64,000 bases of DNA from Flavobacterium johnsoniae. Lineage in GTDB: Bacteria; Bacteroidota; Bacteroidia; Flavobacteriales; Flavobacteriaceae. Numbering within the stretch: the first letter of the stretch is position 1; each line of letters starts with the position of its first letter. The notes under the pieces were generated by a model, which saw only the letters and a list, made by a program, of their open reading frames with translations, made no database searches and was not told the origin of the DNA. Positions 26,179 through 35,703 of the stretch are shown in pieces. The position numbers were made by a program, and so were the translations under genes. The DNA is taken from contig NZ_CP103794.1 of assembly GCF_030388325.1 (NCBI RefSeq), positions 4,836,001 to 4,900,000 on the forward strand, read 5' to 3'.

Positions 26179-28167
26179 ATGCAGACAGGTGAAAATGAAC
26201 AGGCACTTAGAAAAATTTTAGATATGACAAGGCTTATCAGCATGATATTGTTAGGTCTTCATTTCTATTATTACGGATATAATGTGTTTAAAATATGGGG
26301 ACTTGCAGGCAGTTTTGGGGATAAACTGCTGGGGAATATTTTGCGCACCGGGCTCTTTGATTATTTTCATTTATCTAAGCTGATTTCTTTGGGATTTTTA
26401 TGCATTTCCCTGCTTGGGGCAAAGGGCAGTAAAAATGAAAAGCTGGTGTTCAAAATTGCATTTTATTATATGGTTTTGGGACTGATCGCTTATTTTTTGA
26501 GCTATTTTTTTCTGATCATTCCAGCCACTCCTGAAAAAAATCTGGTTCTTTATGTGCTCTGTACTGTCTTTGGATATCTGCTCATGCTCGCAGGCGGAAC
26601 ACTTTTGTCGAGAATCATAAGAAGAAATCTCAGCCATAAGGATATTTTCAACCGTGAAAATGAAACATTTCCGCAGGAAGAAAGGCTTCTTGAAAATGAA
26701 TATTCCATTAATCTGCCGGCACATTACAGATTAAAAAACAAAGTCCGAAAAAGCTGGATTAATATCATAAATCCTTTTCGGGGAATCTTGGTAGCAGGAA
26801 CACCGGGTTCTGGAAAATCCTATTTTGTGATCCGCCACATTATAACCCAGCACATCCGTAAAGGCTTCTCAATGTTTGTATATGATTTTAAGTTTGACGA
26901 CCTCAGCATAATAGCCTATAACACTTGGCTTCAGAACAAGCATTTATACAAGGTGGAACCTAAATTTTACGTCATTAATTTTGATGACCTGAGCCGCACG
27001 CACAGATGCAATCCTCTTGATCCGAAATCAATGGACGACATAACAGATGCAGCTGAATCAGCACGCACTATTCTTTTGGGATTAAACCGTGAATGGATAA
27101 AAAAGCAGGGAGACTTTTTCGTTGAATCTCCTATCAATTTTCTTACTGCTGTAATATGGTATCTGCGTAAATACAATAACGGCGCGTTCTGCACCCTGCC
27201 TCATGTAATTGAGTTGATGCAGGTTGAATACAACAGTCTTTTTAGCTTGCTAAGAACTGAAAAAGAGATAGAGATTTTGATAGATCCATTTGTTAGTGCC
27301 TACCTCCAAAATGTTATGGAGCAACTGGAGGGGCAAATAGCTTCTGCCAAGATATCTATGGCAAGGCTCTCCAGTGCGCAGCTTTACTATGTACTCTCTG
27401 GGAATGACTTCACGCTCGACATCAATAATCCCAAAGATCCAAAGATAGTCTGCATGGGAAACAACCCGCTAAAAATACAAACCTATGGCGCCGTTCTCTC
27501 GCTTTATGTAAGCAGGCTCATCAAGCAGGTGAACCAGAAAGAGAGAATCAAAAGCAGCCTCATATTTGACGAATTCCCGACTATCTATCTTAATAATATA
27601 GACAGCCTGATAGCCACGGCCAGAAGCAATAAGGTAAGCACTTGTCTTGGGATTCAGGATTTCAGCCAGCTACGCAAAGATTATGGCCGAGAACAGGCAG
27701 ACGTCATACTCAATATCACGGGAAATATCATCAGTGGACAGGTGAACGGCGATACTGCAAAACAGCTGTCAGAACGTTTTGGAAAAATAATGCAGGACCG
27801 TGAGAGCATTTCCATAAACAGCTCAGATACCTCCATCAGCAGATCAAAACAGCTGGAAGCTGCTGTGCCTGCTTCTAAGATTTCCTGTTTGAGCTCTGGT
27901 GAATTTGTCGGCATTACAGCTGATAATCCGGACTGCAAAATTGAACTCAAAACATTCCATTCCGAGATAATCAATAATCATGAGCAGCTAAAAAAAGAAG
28001 AAGACGCATATCAGGGAATCAGCCCTGTGCGCATTATAAACAATACAATTATTGAACGTAATTATCTGCAGATAAAAGAAGATATCTCCGAAATAGTTAA
28101 TTCAGAAATGGAGCGTCTTTTGCATGACCCTGCCTTGTCCCATTTGGCTATCAGAAAGAAGAAATAG
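26179..28167 (+). CDS. Type IV coupling protein (TraD/VirD4-like ATPase)
   Basis: 662 residues. Several N-terminal transmembrane helices (about 15-40, 65-80, 95-120, 125-150), then Walker A AGTPGSGKSYF (about residue 205-215), Walker B SSLIFDEFPTI (about 455-465) and a conserved GIQDFSQL sensor motif. It is the coupling protein (called MobC or TraG in related Bacteroides systems) that joins the relaxosome to the transfer channel. It follows the relaxase by 25 bases, as expected for a mob operon. Confidence 0.92.
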   Translation: MQTGENEQALRKILDMTRLISMILLGLHFYYYGYNVFKIWGLAGSFGDKLLGNILRTGLFDYFHLSKLISLGFLCISLLGAKGSKNEKLVFKIAFYYMVLGLIAYFLSYFFLIIPATPEKNLVLYVLCTVFGYLLMLAGGTLLSRIIRRNLSHKDIFNRENETFPQEERLLENEYSINLPAHYRLKNKVRKSWINIINPFRGILVAGTPGSGKSYFVIRHIITQHIRKGFSMFVYDFKFDDLSIIAYNTWLQNKHLYKVEPKFYVINFDDLSRTHRCNPLDPKSMDDITDAAESARTILLGLNREWIKKQGDFFVESPINFLTAVIWYLRKYNNGAFCTLPHVIELMQVEYNSLFSLLRTEKEIEILIDPFVSAYLQNVMEQLEGQIASAKISMARLSSAQLYYVLSGNDFTLDINNPKDPKIVCMGNNPLKIQTYGAVLSLYVSRLIKQVNQKERIKSSLIFDEFPTIYLNNIDSLIATARSNKVSTCLGIQDFSQLRKDYGREQADVILNITGNIISGQVNGDTAKQLSERFGKIMQDRESISINSSDTSISRSKQLEAAVPASKISCLSSGEFVGITADNPDCKIELKTFHSEIINNHEQLKKEEDAYQGISPVRIINNTIIERNYLQIKEDISEIVNSEMERLLHDPALSHLAIRKKK

Positions 28168-28329
28168 GACAGCTCTTGTATAATAAGGAAAAAAAGAATA
28201 TTTAGGACCTTCTTCTCCACAAAAAAATAACAGTAGAATTCACTATCAGCGTAACCTCTTTAATACACAATATTGCTTATATATAAAATTTGTAGGAACA
28301 ATAAATATAAAAACAAATTGGCATTGTGA

Positions 28330-29007
28330 CTATTTCATCGGATTATCAAATGAATATAGGTCTATATCATATTTTCTACGCTGAATGCTTTGTAAAATTC
28401 CTCTTGCAGTGGGATTCAAAATACCACTTACATAAAGAAACGGAGCCAAGTGGATTGATTGATATTTTTTACTTCTTATCTTTTTGAGTCTGCTTGGCTG
28501 AAGTTCATGAACTAACCCTACAAAACTAGCGACTAGCTCTGCAAAAGCTGACATATGCTTTACTTCTCCAAAACTAAGTAACCATTCATTTGGCACTGCA
28601 TCATCTGATGTAAAATATAGAAGATCATTGTCTTCAATTAAAGATATATCGCAACAGATATTGGCATTATTCTTTTGCCCACGAACATATGCAGATGTAG
28701 TTATTCTAAGCTGGTGCCTGAGCTGAAATGAATATTCATCAAGTGTGATTATTGCATATGAATATTTATTAGGAGCTCCTCTAGTCGAAAATTTCAATCT
28801 GAAAACTTCTTTCCCATTTACTTTAGGATTGACAATTCTTATAGAATAACCAGCTGTTTTATAATACTCAATAACCTTAGCGAAAACATATGCTTCGAAT
28901 GTTTGATTGACTGCATTTCCAAAACTTGTTAATTTTGACTTCTCGCTTTTAAAAAAAGTCTGCAAATTCTGCTTAGCTTTTTTCTGATCAAATAAATAAT
29001 TATCCAT
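28330..29007 (-). CDS. Putative PD-(D/E)XK-fold nuclease
   Basis: 225 residues. By eye it shows the nuclease core order: an early Glu in NQTFEAYVFAKVIEYYKTAGY (cited by its start NQTFEAYVFAK, about residue 35), an Asp in NICCDISLIED (about 120) and an E-x-K in LSFGEVKHM (about 147-151), the three acidic/Lys positions of restriction-endonuclease-like folds. The C-terminal part carries a basic SRLKKIRSKKY patch. It shares the overlapping TAATG (stop of the first, start of the second gene) with the gene upstream, so the two are translated together. The nuclease call is inference; I do not recognise a named family. Confidence 0.5.
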   Translation of the reverse strand: MDNYLFDQKKAKQNLQTFFKSEKSKLTSFGNAVNQTFEAYVFAKVIEYYKTAGYSIRIVNPKVNGKEVFRLKFSTRGAPNKYSYAIITLDEYSFQLRHQLRITTSAYVRGQKNNANICCDISLIEDNDLLYFTSDDAVPNEWLLSFGEVKHMSAFAELVASFVGLVHELQPSRLKKIRSKKYQSIHLAPFLYVSGILNPTARGILQSIQRRKYDIDLYSFDNPMK

Positions 29008-29474
29008 TATCTTTCAGGGTAAATTATTTTACGATATTTTTCAATAATTTGAGTAACATACCTTGAATTATTAATCAGATCCAGAAGATCTGGATCTTCA
29101 ATTTTTTCTACAAGCAAATCAGCTAGTCTGTACCCTTCCAAAACATTCTCATTTCTTTCTTTAAAATGCTTCGAACCAATCTGAAAGCCATCTTTAATTC
29201 CTATATCTTGAAATGTATCTACCGCTTTGATTGCTGCCTCCGTTCCTTCCTTAAAAAACTTTTTCAAAATGAATATAAGAATTACTATTGAAGCCTCATT
29301 AACTATACCTTTCAGCCTTCTTAATTCCTCTTTCCTTTTTTTCTCTGATTCAATTTTTCTTAGCTCTTTATTCAATAAATTTTCAGGAAAAAATGAATTC
29401 CATACATATCTGTTTATAGATGAAAATCGCTGAGAAATAAATTTTGGAGCATCTTTAAATATCGAGTCTTCCAT
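29007..29474 (-). CDS. Small helical partner of the putative nuclease
   Basis: 155 residues. Mostly helical with a long charged segment NKELRKIESEKKRKEELRRLKG and one hydrophobic helix (VNEASIVILIFILKKFF, about residues 73-90) that could span a membrane or pack inside a bundle. No family recognised. Its stop overlaps the start of the next gene by one base, so the pair is coupled. Own promoter-like elements upstream (29543-29574) separate it from the ABC-like operon. Role (immunity, partner, or effector) unknown. Confidence 0.5.
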   Translation of the reverse strand: MEDSIFKDAPKFISQRFSSINRYVWNSFFPENLLNKELRKIESEKKRKEELRRLKGIVNEASIVILIFILKKFFKEGTEAAIKAVDTFQDIGIKDGFQIGSKHFKERNENVLEGYRLADLLVEKIEDPDLLDLINNSRYVTQIIEKYRKIIYPER

Positions 29475-29542
29475 TTCATGTAAAATTTAATAATACTTTT
29501 TCTGTATCTTCTTACTTTTTAAATTATCACCGAATTATAATA

Positions 29543-29574
29543 TAAATATAACTCAGAATACTAATTATATGCAA
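29543..29574 (-). promoter_or_regulatory. Promoter of the two-gene nuclease module
   Basis: On the minus strand, TTG (29574-29572), 21 bases, TATATTTA (29550-29543), one base off the TAnnTTTG consensus. It places a start about 60 bases before the first gene of the module and suggests independent transcription. Confidence 0.45.
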
Positions 29575-29675
29575 GTTCCGCAAATTTTGAATATTGTCTA
29601 TTTGTGCATGATAATTTCTTCCGAAAGCATAACAACAATATAAAACCTTGTCAATGCTGACTCTGCAAAAACTTT

Positions 29676-32600
29676 TTAATCCATTCTTAGTTTCCCAAAA
29701 GTCTCCAGTTCTAGATATTTTGCTTTAAATAAACTGGCAGGTATTTTCTTTTTTAATAAATTATGAAAATTTTCATCATGAGTTGACAAAATTATCTGTT
29801 TCTTCTGATTCACAACAATACTTCTAAGCAGATCTATTGTTGACAAAATATTTATACTGTCCATTGACTGTATCGGATCATCTACAAAAATACAATCTAT
29901 TGAATTACCGCTGTCATCTTTGGCATTTAATGCTTTAGCCAAAAAAATACATAGGCTTAAAATGTTTAATTGAGCATGACTAAAGTATAAATTTGGAATA
30001 ATAAAATTGCTTTGGGCATTTTCCATGTAAACACAAACATTCAATTTTGGTTTTGAATCATTAAAATCCGGAATAAATTTTACTTTTTTATAGTCAGGGT
30101 GGGGATCAATTCTTTTGTATAGATCGTTTATAAGTGGTTCAAAAAAGAATGATTTAATTTGCAACTCGATATGTTTCGAAACTTTTTTTAGCTCTTCTGT
30201 CAGTTTTTTTCCAATTTTATCTTTTAAGATACTTATCCTTTTCTTTATTACCGATTCATTTTGCCTAGATTCTTCATATTTGAGGTAAGGCACAACATTA
30301 TCCTTTAGATCAGATAAAATCTTAATATCCTTTATCTCCTCTTTATACTTAAAAATTTTATCATCATTTTCTTTTCTGGCCACCGCAACAATCTTTGGAT
30401 AATTTTCTAATTCAATCTCGTCAAAACTAAGATCTAGTACTTTTGCAGCATTAGATTCATATAAGTTTATTCGAATTTTCAGTTCATTAATTAATTCTTT
30501 GACCAGTTGAAGATTTTGATTCACCGCTTCTTCATCAAATCCGATTAGCTTTTTCTGGATCTCGGCAATTGATTCTTCAATCTTTTTGATACTATCACTA
30601 TATTCTTGATTTCTTTTTAAATCTTCTTTTATCTGTTTATCCAAATTAGTAACCGTAATTTCTCCTTCGGGATAATTTTCCTTAAAGTAGTCTCGAACCT
30701 CAACATAGGCACCGTCTTCTTCTAATTCTGTTTTATCTTTTCTGCATAAATCAATTTTTAAAGCTGTATTCTCACGCTCTGATGTAGCTGATTGTATGTC
30801 TTTTCTAATTAGATTTAATTCAGCGATAAATTTCTCAACCTGGGCACTTAATTTTTTTATTTCATCTACTGTCCATTTTATAAAATCCTCTGCCGATTTA
30901 TTTAAAAGAAGGTTCTTATTAAAGATTAAAACTCCATTATCTTTTTCTATATCATTATTTAGTTTAGTAAGATCATTTTTACATTTAAGACTTTTTCTAT
31001 TTAAATCGATCAGTGCTAATTCACTGTTAGAAATATCTTTTTCAATTAATTTTATAAGCTTATCCTTGTCCTTTACAAGATCATTCGTTAAAACATTAAT
31101 TTTTTCTTGAGCATCATTTCTTTTACTCAATAAATCATTTATGATCTTGGTAAGCAGAACATTATTTGATATTTTTTCTGCAAGAACTTGATAAGACTCA
31201 TATTTATGTTCGCATAGCGGACATCTCTCATATTTAGAATCATTGACGATTGCAAGTCCAGCCGAAAGAAAATTCTGCAGTTCAGTCTGGAGTTTTTCCT
31301 GCTCGACAATATCCTTTTTGATAGAATCAAAGTGCCTATTTGAGATTTGCAATTCCTGCTCAATCCTATTGATTTCCTTGATTACAGTTGCATATTTAAT
31401 AAAGTTTATATCAAATTCAGATGGATAATCTTTATTACTAATATTAGACAAAGATTTTTTTAAATCATCTAAATACAATTTTATTTCTTCAACATTCTTT
31501 CCATGTTTAATTAAAGCAGCAGAATTTAATTCTAACTCTATGCTATTTTTTCTGATGTTTTCCTCACTGTTGGTAATTTTTTTATTTATTTCAGGTATCT
31601 CTAGAATTATTTCATTTATTGCAGTAATCTGATTCTGGGTATTGTTGGTCTGTAGCTCCAGTTCGGATTCTTTATTTTTTTTTGTACTTATATCTTCTCT
31701 AATTTTTCTAAGTGCATCCTCTGCTTCTTCAGCCTCTTTATCTTTAACGCCAATTTTGAGTCTTACCTCATCATACTTTTCGATAAGACCAGAAATCCTT
31801 TCCTTCTTATCAGTTCTAAGTTTTAAGTCTCTTACGTAAATTTGAATTGAGTTTATTTCTGCTTCTTTTTTTCTTAAATCTTCAAAAATTATCTTCGTTA
31901 AATTTAAATTCTGTTGCTCTAATAAAGCGTCACCTAAAATCTTTAAATCATCTTTGTATTTGCTAAAACTTATTATCTGGTCGTTTCCGCTAATTAAATT
32001 ATCCAAACTTGAAATCTTTTCATTAAGTCCAGCTATTTCAAAGTCAATATTATTAAGCCTTTCAGATATATCATTTGTAATATTCAATATATCAAAATCT
32101 GAAGACTGAGAATCTATCTTTGTAAAAAAAATAGCCGTCTCATTCAATGAATCAATTTTGTTGTTTATTTTATTTAGAATTTCCTTATCTCCATCAAATT
32201 TTAAGTATATCTGAATACCATTCAGTTCTGAGGCCAGTACCTTAATCTTTTTTGAATTAATCTCAATGAGATCTTTTAAAATATTATAATATTTATCAAG
32301 TTCCTTATCTCCAAAATATTCCATAAAAGTTTTGTAACGGTCTTCGGGTTTGCTTTCCTTTAAAAAACCGCTAATCCAGTCCTGAGATAATATTACTTCT
32401 CTAAAATACCTATTTTCGGTTTCTTTATCGTCAAACTTAAAATCAGCCGCTCCTTTCCTTGCCGGAACAGGTATTTCCCTAAATAGTGGTTTACTGGAAT
32501 TAGAAACTAAGATTTTAACATAACTAGACAACGATTCATGAGAATACTTATTTCTTAGAATATACTGCTTATCATTTTTATTAAGATTTTTTTCTGACTT

Positions 32601-32822
32601 CGCACTATCTTGGTTTATTTTAAAGTTCTTAAGAAATCTGTCTATATTCTTTGTATAGCCATATTCAATTGCATCGTAAAACGATGTTTTACCAAAACCG
32701 TTTGGTGCGTAAAGCGACACAAAATCCGCATACTCACCATCTTTTCTCTGAAAATCAAAAGTCCCATTCTCGACATTGTCATAGGCTCTAAAAGCCTGTA
32801 TTTCTACTTTTTTAATTTTCAT
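29676..32822 (-). CDS. Rad50/SMC-like ABC ATPase of an ABC-3C-like system
   Basis: 1048 residues. Walker A (YAPNGFGKTSFYDAIEYG, about residue 38-52) at the start, long coiled coils on both sides of a zinc-hook CPLC motif (CPLCEHKY, about residue 534), and Walker B with D-loop (CIFVDDPIQSMDS, about 978-990) then an H-loop STHDE at the end. The signature helix reads FSHAQLNILSLC instead of LSGGQ. This head-coil-hook plan is that of Rad50/SbcC-type ATPases. With the three genes upstream (overlaps of 11 and 26 bases and a gap of 11) it forms a conflict-system operon; it should sense DNA or ends and switch on the enzymes. Confidence 0.85.
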   Translation of the reverse strand: MKIKKVEIQAFRAYDNVENGTFDFQRKDGEYADFVSLYAPNGFGKTSFYDAIEYGYTKNIDRFLKNFKINQDSAKSEKNLNKNDKQYILRNKYSHESLSSYVKILVSNSSKPLFREIPVPARKGAADFKFDDKETENRYFREVILSQDWISGFLKESKPEDRYKTFMEYFGDKELDKYYNILKDLIEINSKKIKVLASELNGIQIYLKFDGDKEILNKINNKIDSLNETAIFFTKIDSQSSDFDILNITNDISERLNNIDFEIAGLNEKISSLDNLISGNDQIISFSKYKDDLKILGDALLEQQNLNLTKIIFEDLRKKEAEINSIQIYVRDLKLRTDKKERISGLIEKYDEVRLKIGVKDKEAEEAEDALRKIREDISTKKNKESELELQTNNTQNQITAINEIILEIPEINKKITNSEENIRKNSIELELNSAALIKHGKNVEEIKLYLDDLKKSLSNISNKDYPSEFDINFIKYATVIKEINRIEQELQISNRHFDSIKKDIVEQEKLQTELQNFLSAGLAIVNDSKYERCPLCEHKYESYQVLAEKISNNVLLTKIINDLLSKRNDAQEKINVLTNDLVKDKDKLIKLIEKDISNSELALIDLNRKSLKCKNDLTKLNNDIEKDNGVLIFNKNLLLNKSAEDFIKWTVDEIKKLSAQVEKFIAELNLIRKDIQSATSERENTALKIDLCRKDKTELEEDGAYVEVRDYFKENYPEGEITVTNLDKQIKEDLKRNQEYSDSIKKIEESIAEIQKKLIGFDEEAVNQNLQLVKELINELKIRINLYESNAAKVLDLSFDEIELENYPKIVAVARKENDDKIFKYKEEIKDIKILSDLKDNVVPYLKYEESRQNESVIKKRISILKDKIGKKLTEELKKVSKHIELQIKSFFFEPLINDLYKRIDPHPDYKKVKFIPDFNDSKPKLNVCVYMENAQSNFIIPNLYFSHAQLNILSLCIFLAKALNAKDDSGNSIDCIFVDDPIQSMDSINILSTIDLLRSIVVNQKKQIILSTHDENFHNLLKKKIPASLFKAKYLELETFGKLRMD

Positions 32823-33384
32823 TGTTCATCTCTTTTTCTAGTTTGGCTAATACATCTGATAAATCTTGTTCCTTAAGATTTTTTCCCACTCCACTTACTA
32901 AATCTCCAAGTGCTTTTTCAATTAACAAATCCTTTGAAAATATATCTGAATACTCATTATCGAGACTAAAATCTATACTGTCATTAACAATATATTCTGA
33001 GATAATTTTATTGATCAATGCCTGGTCAATTTCTGAATTAATTTCTTCGCAGATAATTTTTCTGCTGCTAAATTTATTGTTCTCTATCTCATATTTGAGC
33101 TCCCTTGATATCTTCTCGCCACTTAGATAAAATACGTAAAAATTCCATTTTGAATACTCATCTTTAATATTTGAAAGATACTGAGCCGTAACAAAATTGT
33201 TAAAATCCTTCCACTCTATTTTCAAATTATCTTCTGTATCGAATTGTACAAATGCCACTATTACACTGCCTCCAAAAATGATTTCTCCTAACTCAAAAAA
33301 AACTATATCTTTAAAGCTTGCTCTCAATTCATCATCAAGCGCATTTTTACTAAATTTCTTAAATAATACCTCTTGTTTCATCAA
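32812..33384 (-). CDS. Putative ABC-3C middle component
   Basis: 190 residues, acidic, alpha/beta at the N-terminus (FKDIVFFELGEIIFGGSVIVAFVQF) and helical at the C-terminus (DLLIEKALGDLVSGVGKNLKEQ). It sits between a protease-domain gene and an SMC-like ATPase, overlapping both (26 and 11 bases). That position and size are those of the middle component in predicted ABC-three-component systems described by comparative genomics. The identification rests on context; the sequence alone would be called hypothetical. Confidence 0.6.
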   Translation of the reverse strand: MMKQEVLFKKFSKNALDDELRASFKDIVFFELGEIIFGGSVIVAFVQFDTEDNLKIEWKDFNNFVTAQYLSNIKDEYSKWNFYVFYLSGEKISRELKYEIENNKFSSRKIICEEINSEIDQALINKIISEYIVNDSIDFSLDNEYSDIFSKDLLIEKALGDLVSGVGKNLKEQDLSDVLAKLEKEMNNEN

Positions 33385-34645
33385 TTATAGTTTGTTTTAC
33401 ATTACTTACGTTAATATTTCTGAAAGAATTAAAATTTTCAATTATATGTTTTTGAAACTTATAAATATGTATTATTTTTAAATCTTCCGCAACTTTAGTT
33501 ACAGAACTGCTAATCAACATTTGTTCAGCTGGAACACTGCAAATATCCTGAACATAATCAGTATCGAGTTCCACCGTAGTAGGTTTAGTATCTTTCGTGC
33601 TGCTGACAACAATGTAGCCTCCTGAATCAACAGAAGACAGATCTGACTTCATGATTAAATCAAGTTTTTTAACCCAATTATTGCAATCAATGAAAATTAG
33701 ATTATGCTTTTTTCTTATAGCCCTAAGATCTTCAAAGGTCAAGTCTCTATCAAAAATTGACAACTGGTTTATTGAGATTAATTCTAAAAATGCGATCCAA
33801 AGTTGCTTATGTGAAACATACGATTTATCTGTTCCATTAGCAATAATTGAATCTTTATAAAAATCTAAGACATCCTGCACCCGAAATACTTCACATAAAT
33901 TTTTTGCGATTATTTTTAACTGATTTTTCAACAATTCCTCCTTTTGAGGTGTCAATAATATTCCTGTTAATGGAAATACCTCTTCATGAATAATCTCTAA
34001 AGAAGCAAAATATGGAGGAAACAAGGCTGATAGCTTTTCGTTGTTTTCTGCAATAATTTCATCAAAAAAAGACAGTGGAGCAAAAACAATCCTTGATAGA
34101 GATTCAACATTATCACGGGCAACCATTCTTATCTGTATTCCAGCTAGTAAAAAACATGTCTCTTCTTTCTTTATAATTCCTCCGCCTGACTGACCTATAA
34201 CTTCAGAATGAGTAACATTTTTTTCAACTTCCCCTTCAATGTAATTAAACTCTGTAGAATTGTTGATAACTAAATTGTTGCTTCTAAAGGAGAATCCCTC
34301 ATGTGCTCTAGATTCTGGATGCCCGCACAAACTATATCCTTCTTTTTCATTTAGATACTGATCTGAGCGTAAAAGCAACTCCAATCCTTCTACCTTTCTG
34401 ACCTTAATTATTGCGACGTCTTTACTAGGATCTGAATTAAAATATGGTCTCTCCAAAACCTCTATTCTTTGGTTCTCAACCTCACCATGAGTAGAAAGAA
34501 CTTGCCTGACTATTATTAAATCATCAACTCCTTCCACTACATGCTTTGCTGTAAGAACATAACTATAATCGCTATCTAAAGGTTGGAATAGGCAGCCGCT
34601 GCCATCTGCAACTTTTACTGTAAAGCGTTCTAAAGTACATTCCAT
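33359..34645 (-). CDS. Trypsin-like serine protease with system-specific C-terminus
   Basis: 428 residues. N-terminal trypsin-type fold with an intact triad: His35 (VLTAKHVVEG), Asp76 (SKDVAIIKV) and Ser153 (IGQSGGGI). The C-terminal about 230 residues (from FPPYFASLEII) are helical then alpha/beta and not recognisable; in ABC-three-component systems the effector is fused to a CTD that links it to the ATPase, which fits. No signal peptide, so it acts in the cytoplasm. It is probably kept silent until the ATPase reports infection, then cuts a host or phage protein (inference). Confidence 0.8.
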   Translation of the reverse strand: MECTLERFTVKVADGSGCLFQPLDSDYSYVLTAKHVVEGVDDLIIVRQVLSTHGEVENQRIEVLERPYFNSDPSKDVAIIKVRKVEGLELLLRSDQYLNEKEGYSLCGHPESRAHEGFSFRSNNLVINNSTEFNYIEGEVEKNVTHSEVIGQSGGGIIKKEETCFLLAGIQIRMVARDNVESLSRIVFAPLSFFDEIIAENNEKLSALFPPYFASLEIIHEEVFPLTGILLTPQKEELLKNQLKIIAKNLCEVFRVQDVLDFYKDSIIANGTDKSYVSHKQLWIAFLELISINQLSIFDRDLTFEDLRAIRKKHNLIFIDCNNWVKKLDLIMKSDLSSVDSGGYIVVSSTKDTKPTTVELDTDYVQDICSVPAEQMLISSSVTKVAEDLKIIHIYKFQKHIIENFNSFRNINVSNVKQTIIDETRGII

Positions 34646-34656
34646 TTTTTTATCTT

Positions 34657-35703
34657 TTAAATTTTTTCGGACTCCAGATACTTAACTTGTGGAAAGTCCT
34701 TTCTATCTTTTTCTAGTATTATCTTGTTTATTAGTTCTGGATAATTAAAATAAAACTCTGCTTTTGGATTGACACTAATTATTCTTGCTATTGTTATCTT
34801 ATCTGGATGCCCGTGCATATCACCATTCGTGCTGATTAAATACTTATCTGTATCGATGAGTTTAAATAATTCGACAGGATTATTTTTTTTACTTCCGTGA
34901 TGAGAGAGTTTTAAATATTCAGCCTTAAGTCTGGTTTTATCTTGATTAAAAACCTTTAACTCATTAATAATCAATGATGGATGAGCATCACCTAAAAAAA
35001 TATAGTTTAACTTATCTTTTGTTAATATAAATGCAATTGAGCTTCCATTGTAAGGATCCGTGTCTTCCGAAAAATTATCAGTGGCAATCAGTTCAGTTAT
35101 TGTCTTTGAGTAATCATTAATTCTTGCTGTATTAACGGATTCTGGAGCCTTTTGCTGCCAATTATCAAGCAGTTTTTCAAGTTTATCGTTATTTGGCGAT
35201 AAAATGTGAAAGTTCAAATCATCAAAGATAAATACTTTTCCAGCACTAATAATCTGCTGGTTCCAAATACCATTTCCGCTAATATATTTTTCAAAATTTA
35301 CCGCTTGGGGAACGCTTGTGTTAGTTCCTTCGGTAAATCTAAATTCTATATTGCTAACGATAGCTTTTTCGTCATTTAAATACTTTTTTATCGTAGAGCC
35401 AGAATTGAACCAAATTTCTCCTATTGATTTGCATGCATCAGAATCATTACCAAACCATTTTAAAAAACCGTCTATATGGTCGTCATCAATATGTGATAAT
35501 ATCAGCAGATCAATTTTTTGAGGTTTAATTGCATCTATTGTCTTCTTTAAATCCCCATCTGCTATTTTTCCTTTGCTATCTTTAAAAGTATATGTTGTCG
35601 AAGTTCCTCCGTCAATTATAATGTTTTTAGACACACCATTACTGTCAACATAAGTTAAGTGAATACAATCGCCGTTGTAGGCTTTAAGTAATTTTATTAT
35701 CAT
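34657..35703 (-). CDS. ComEC-like metallo-beta-lactamase-fold hydrolase
   Basis: 348 residues. The MBL metal motif is H71-x-D73-x-D75-H76 (LSHIDDDHIDGF), followed by FLGDAHP (metal Asp) and LSHHGSKKN (metal His), the ComEC/Rec2-type variant of the fold. There is no transmembrane part, so it is a soluble hydrolase, possibly a nuclease or phosphodiesterase. It is the first gene of the minus-strand operon and lies 11 bases before the protease gene. Confidence 0.85.
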   Translation of the reverse strand: MIIKLLKAYNGDCIHLTYVDSNGVSKNIIIDGGTSTTYTFKDSKGKIADGDLKKTIDAIKPQKIDLLILSHIDDDHIDGFLKWFGNDSDACKSIGEIWFNSGSTIKKYLNDEKAIVSNIEFRFTEGTNTSVPQAVNFEKYISGNGIWNQQIISAGKVFIFDDLNFHILSPNNDKLEKLLDNWQQKAPESVNTARINDYSKTITELIATDNFSEDTDPYNGSSIAFILTKDKLNYIFLGDAHPSLIINELKVFNQDKTRLKAEYLKLSHHGSKKNNPVELFKLIDTDKYLISTNGDMHGHPDKITIARIISVNPKAEFYFNYPELINKIILEKDRKDFPQVKYLESEKI

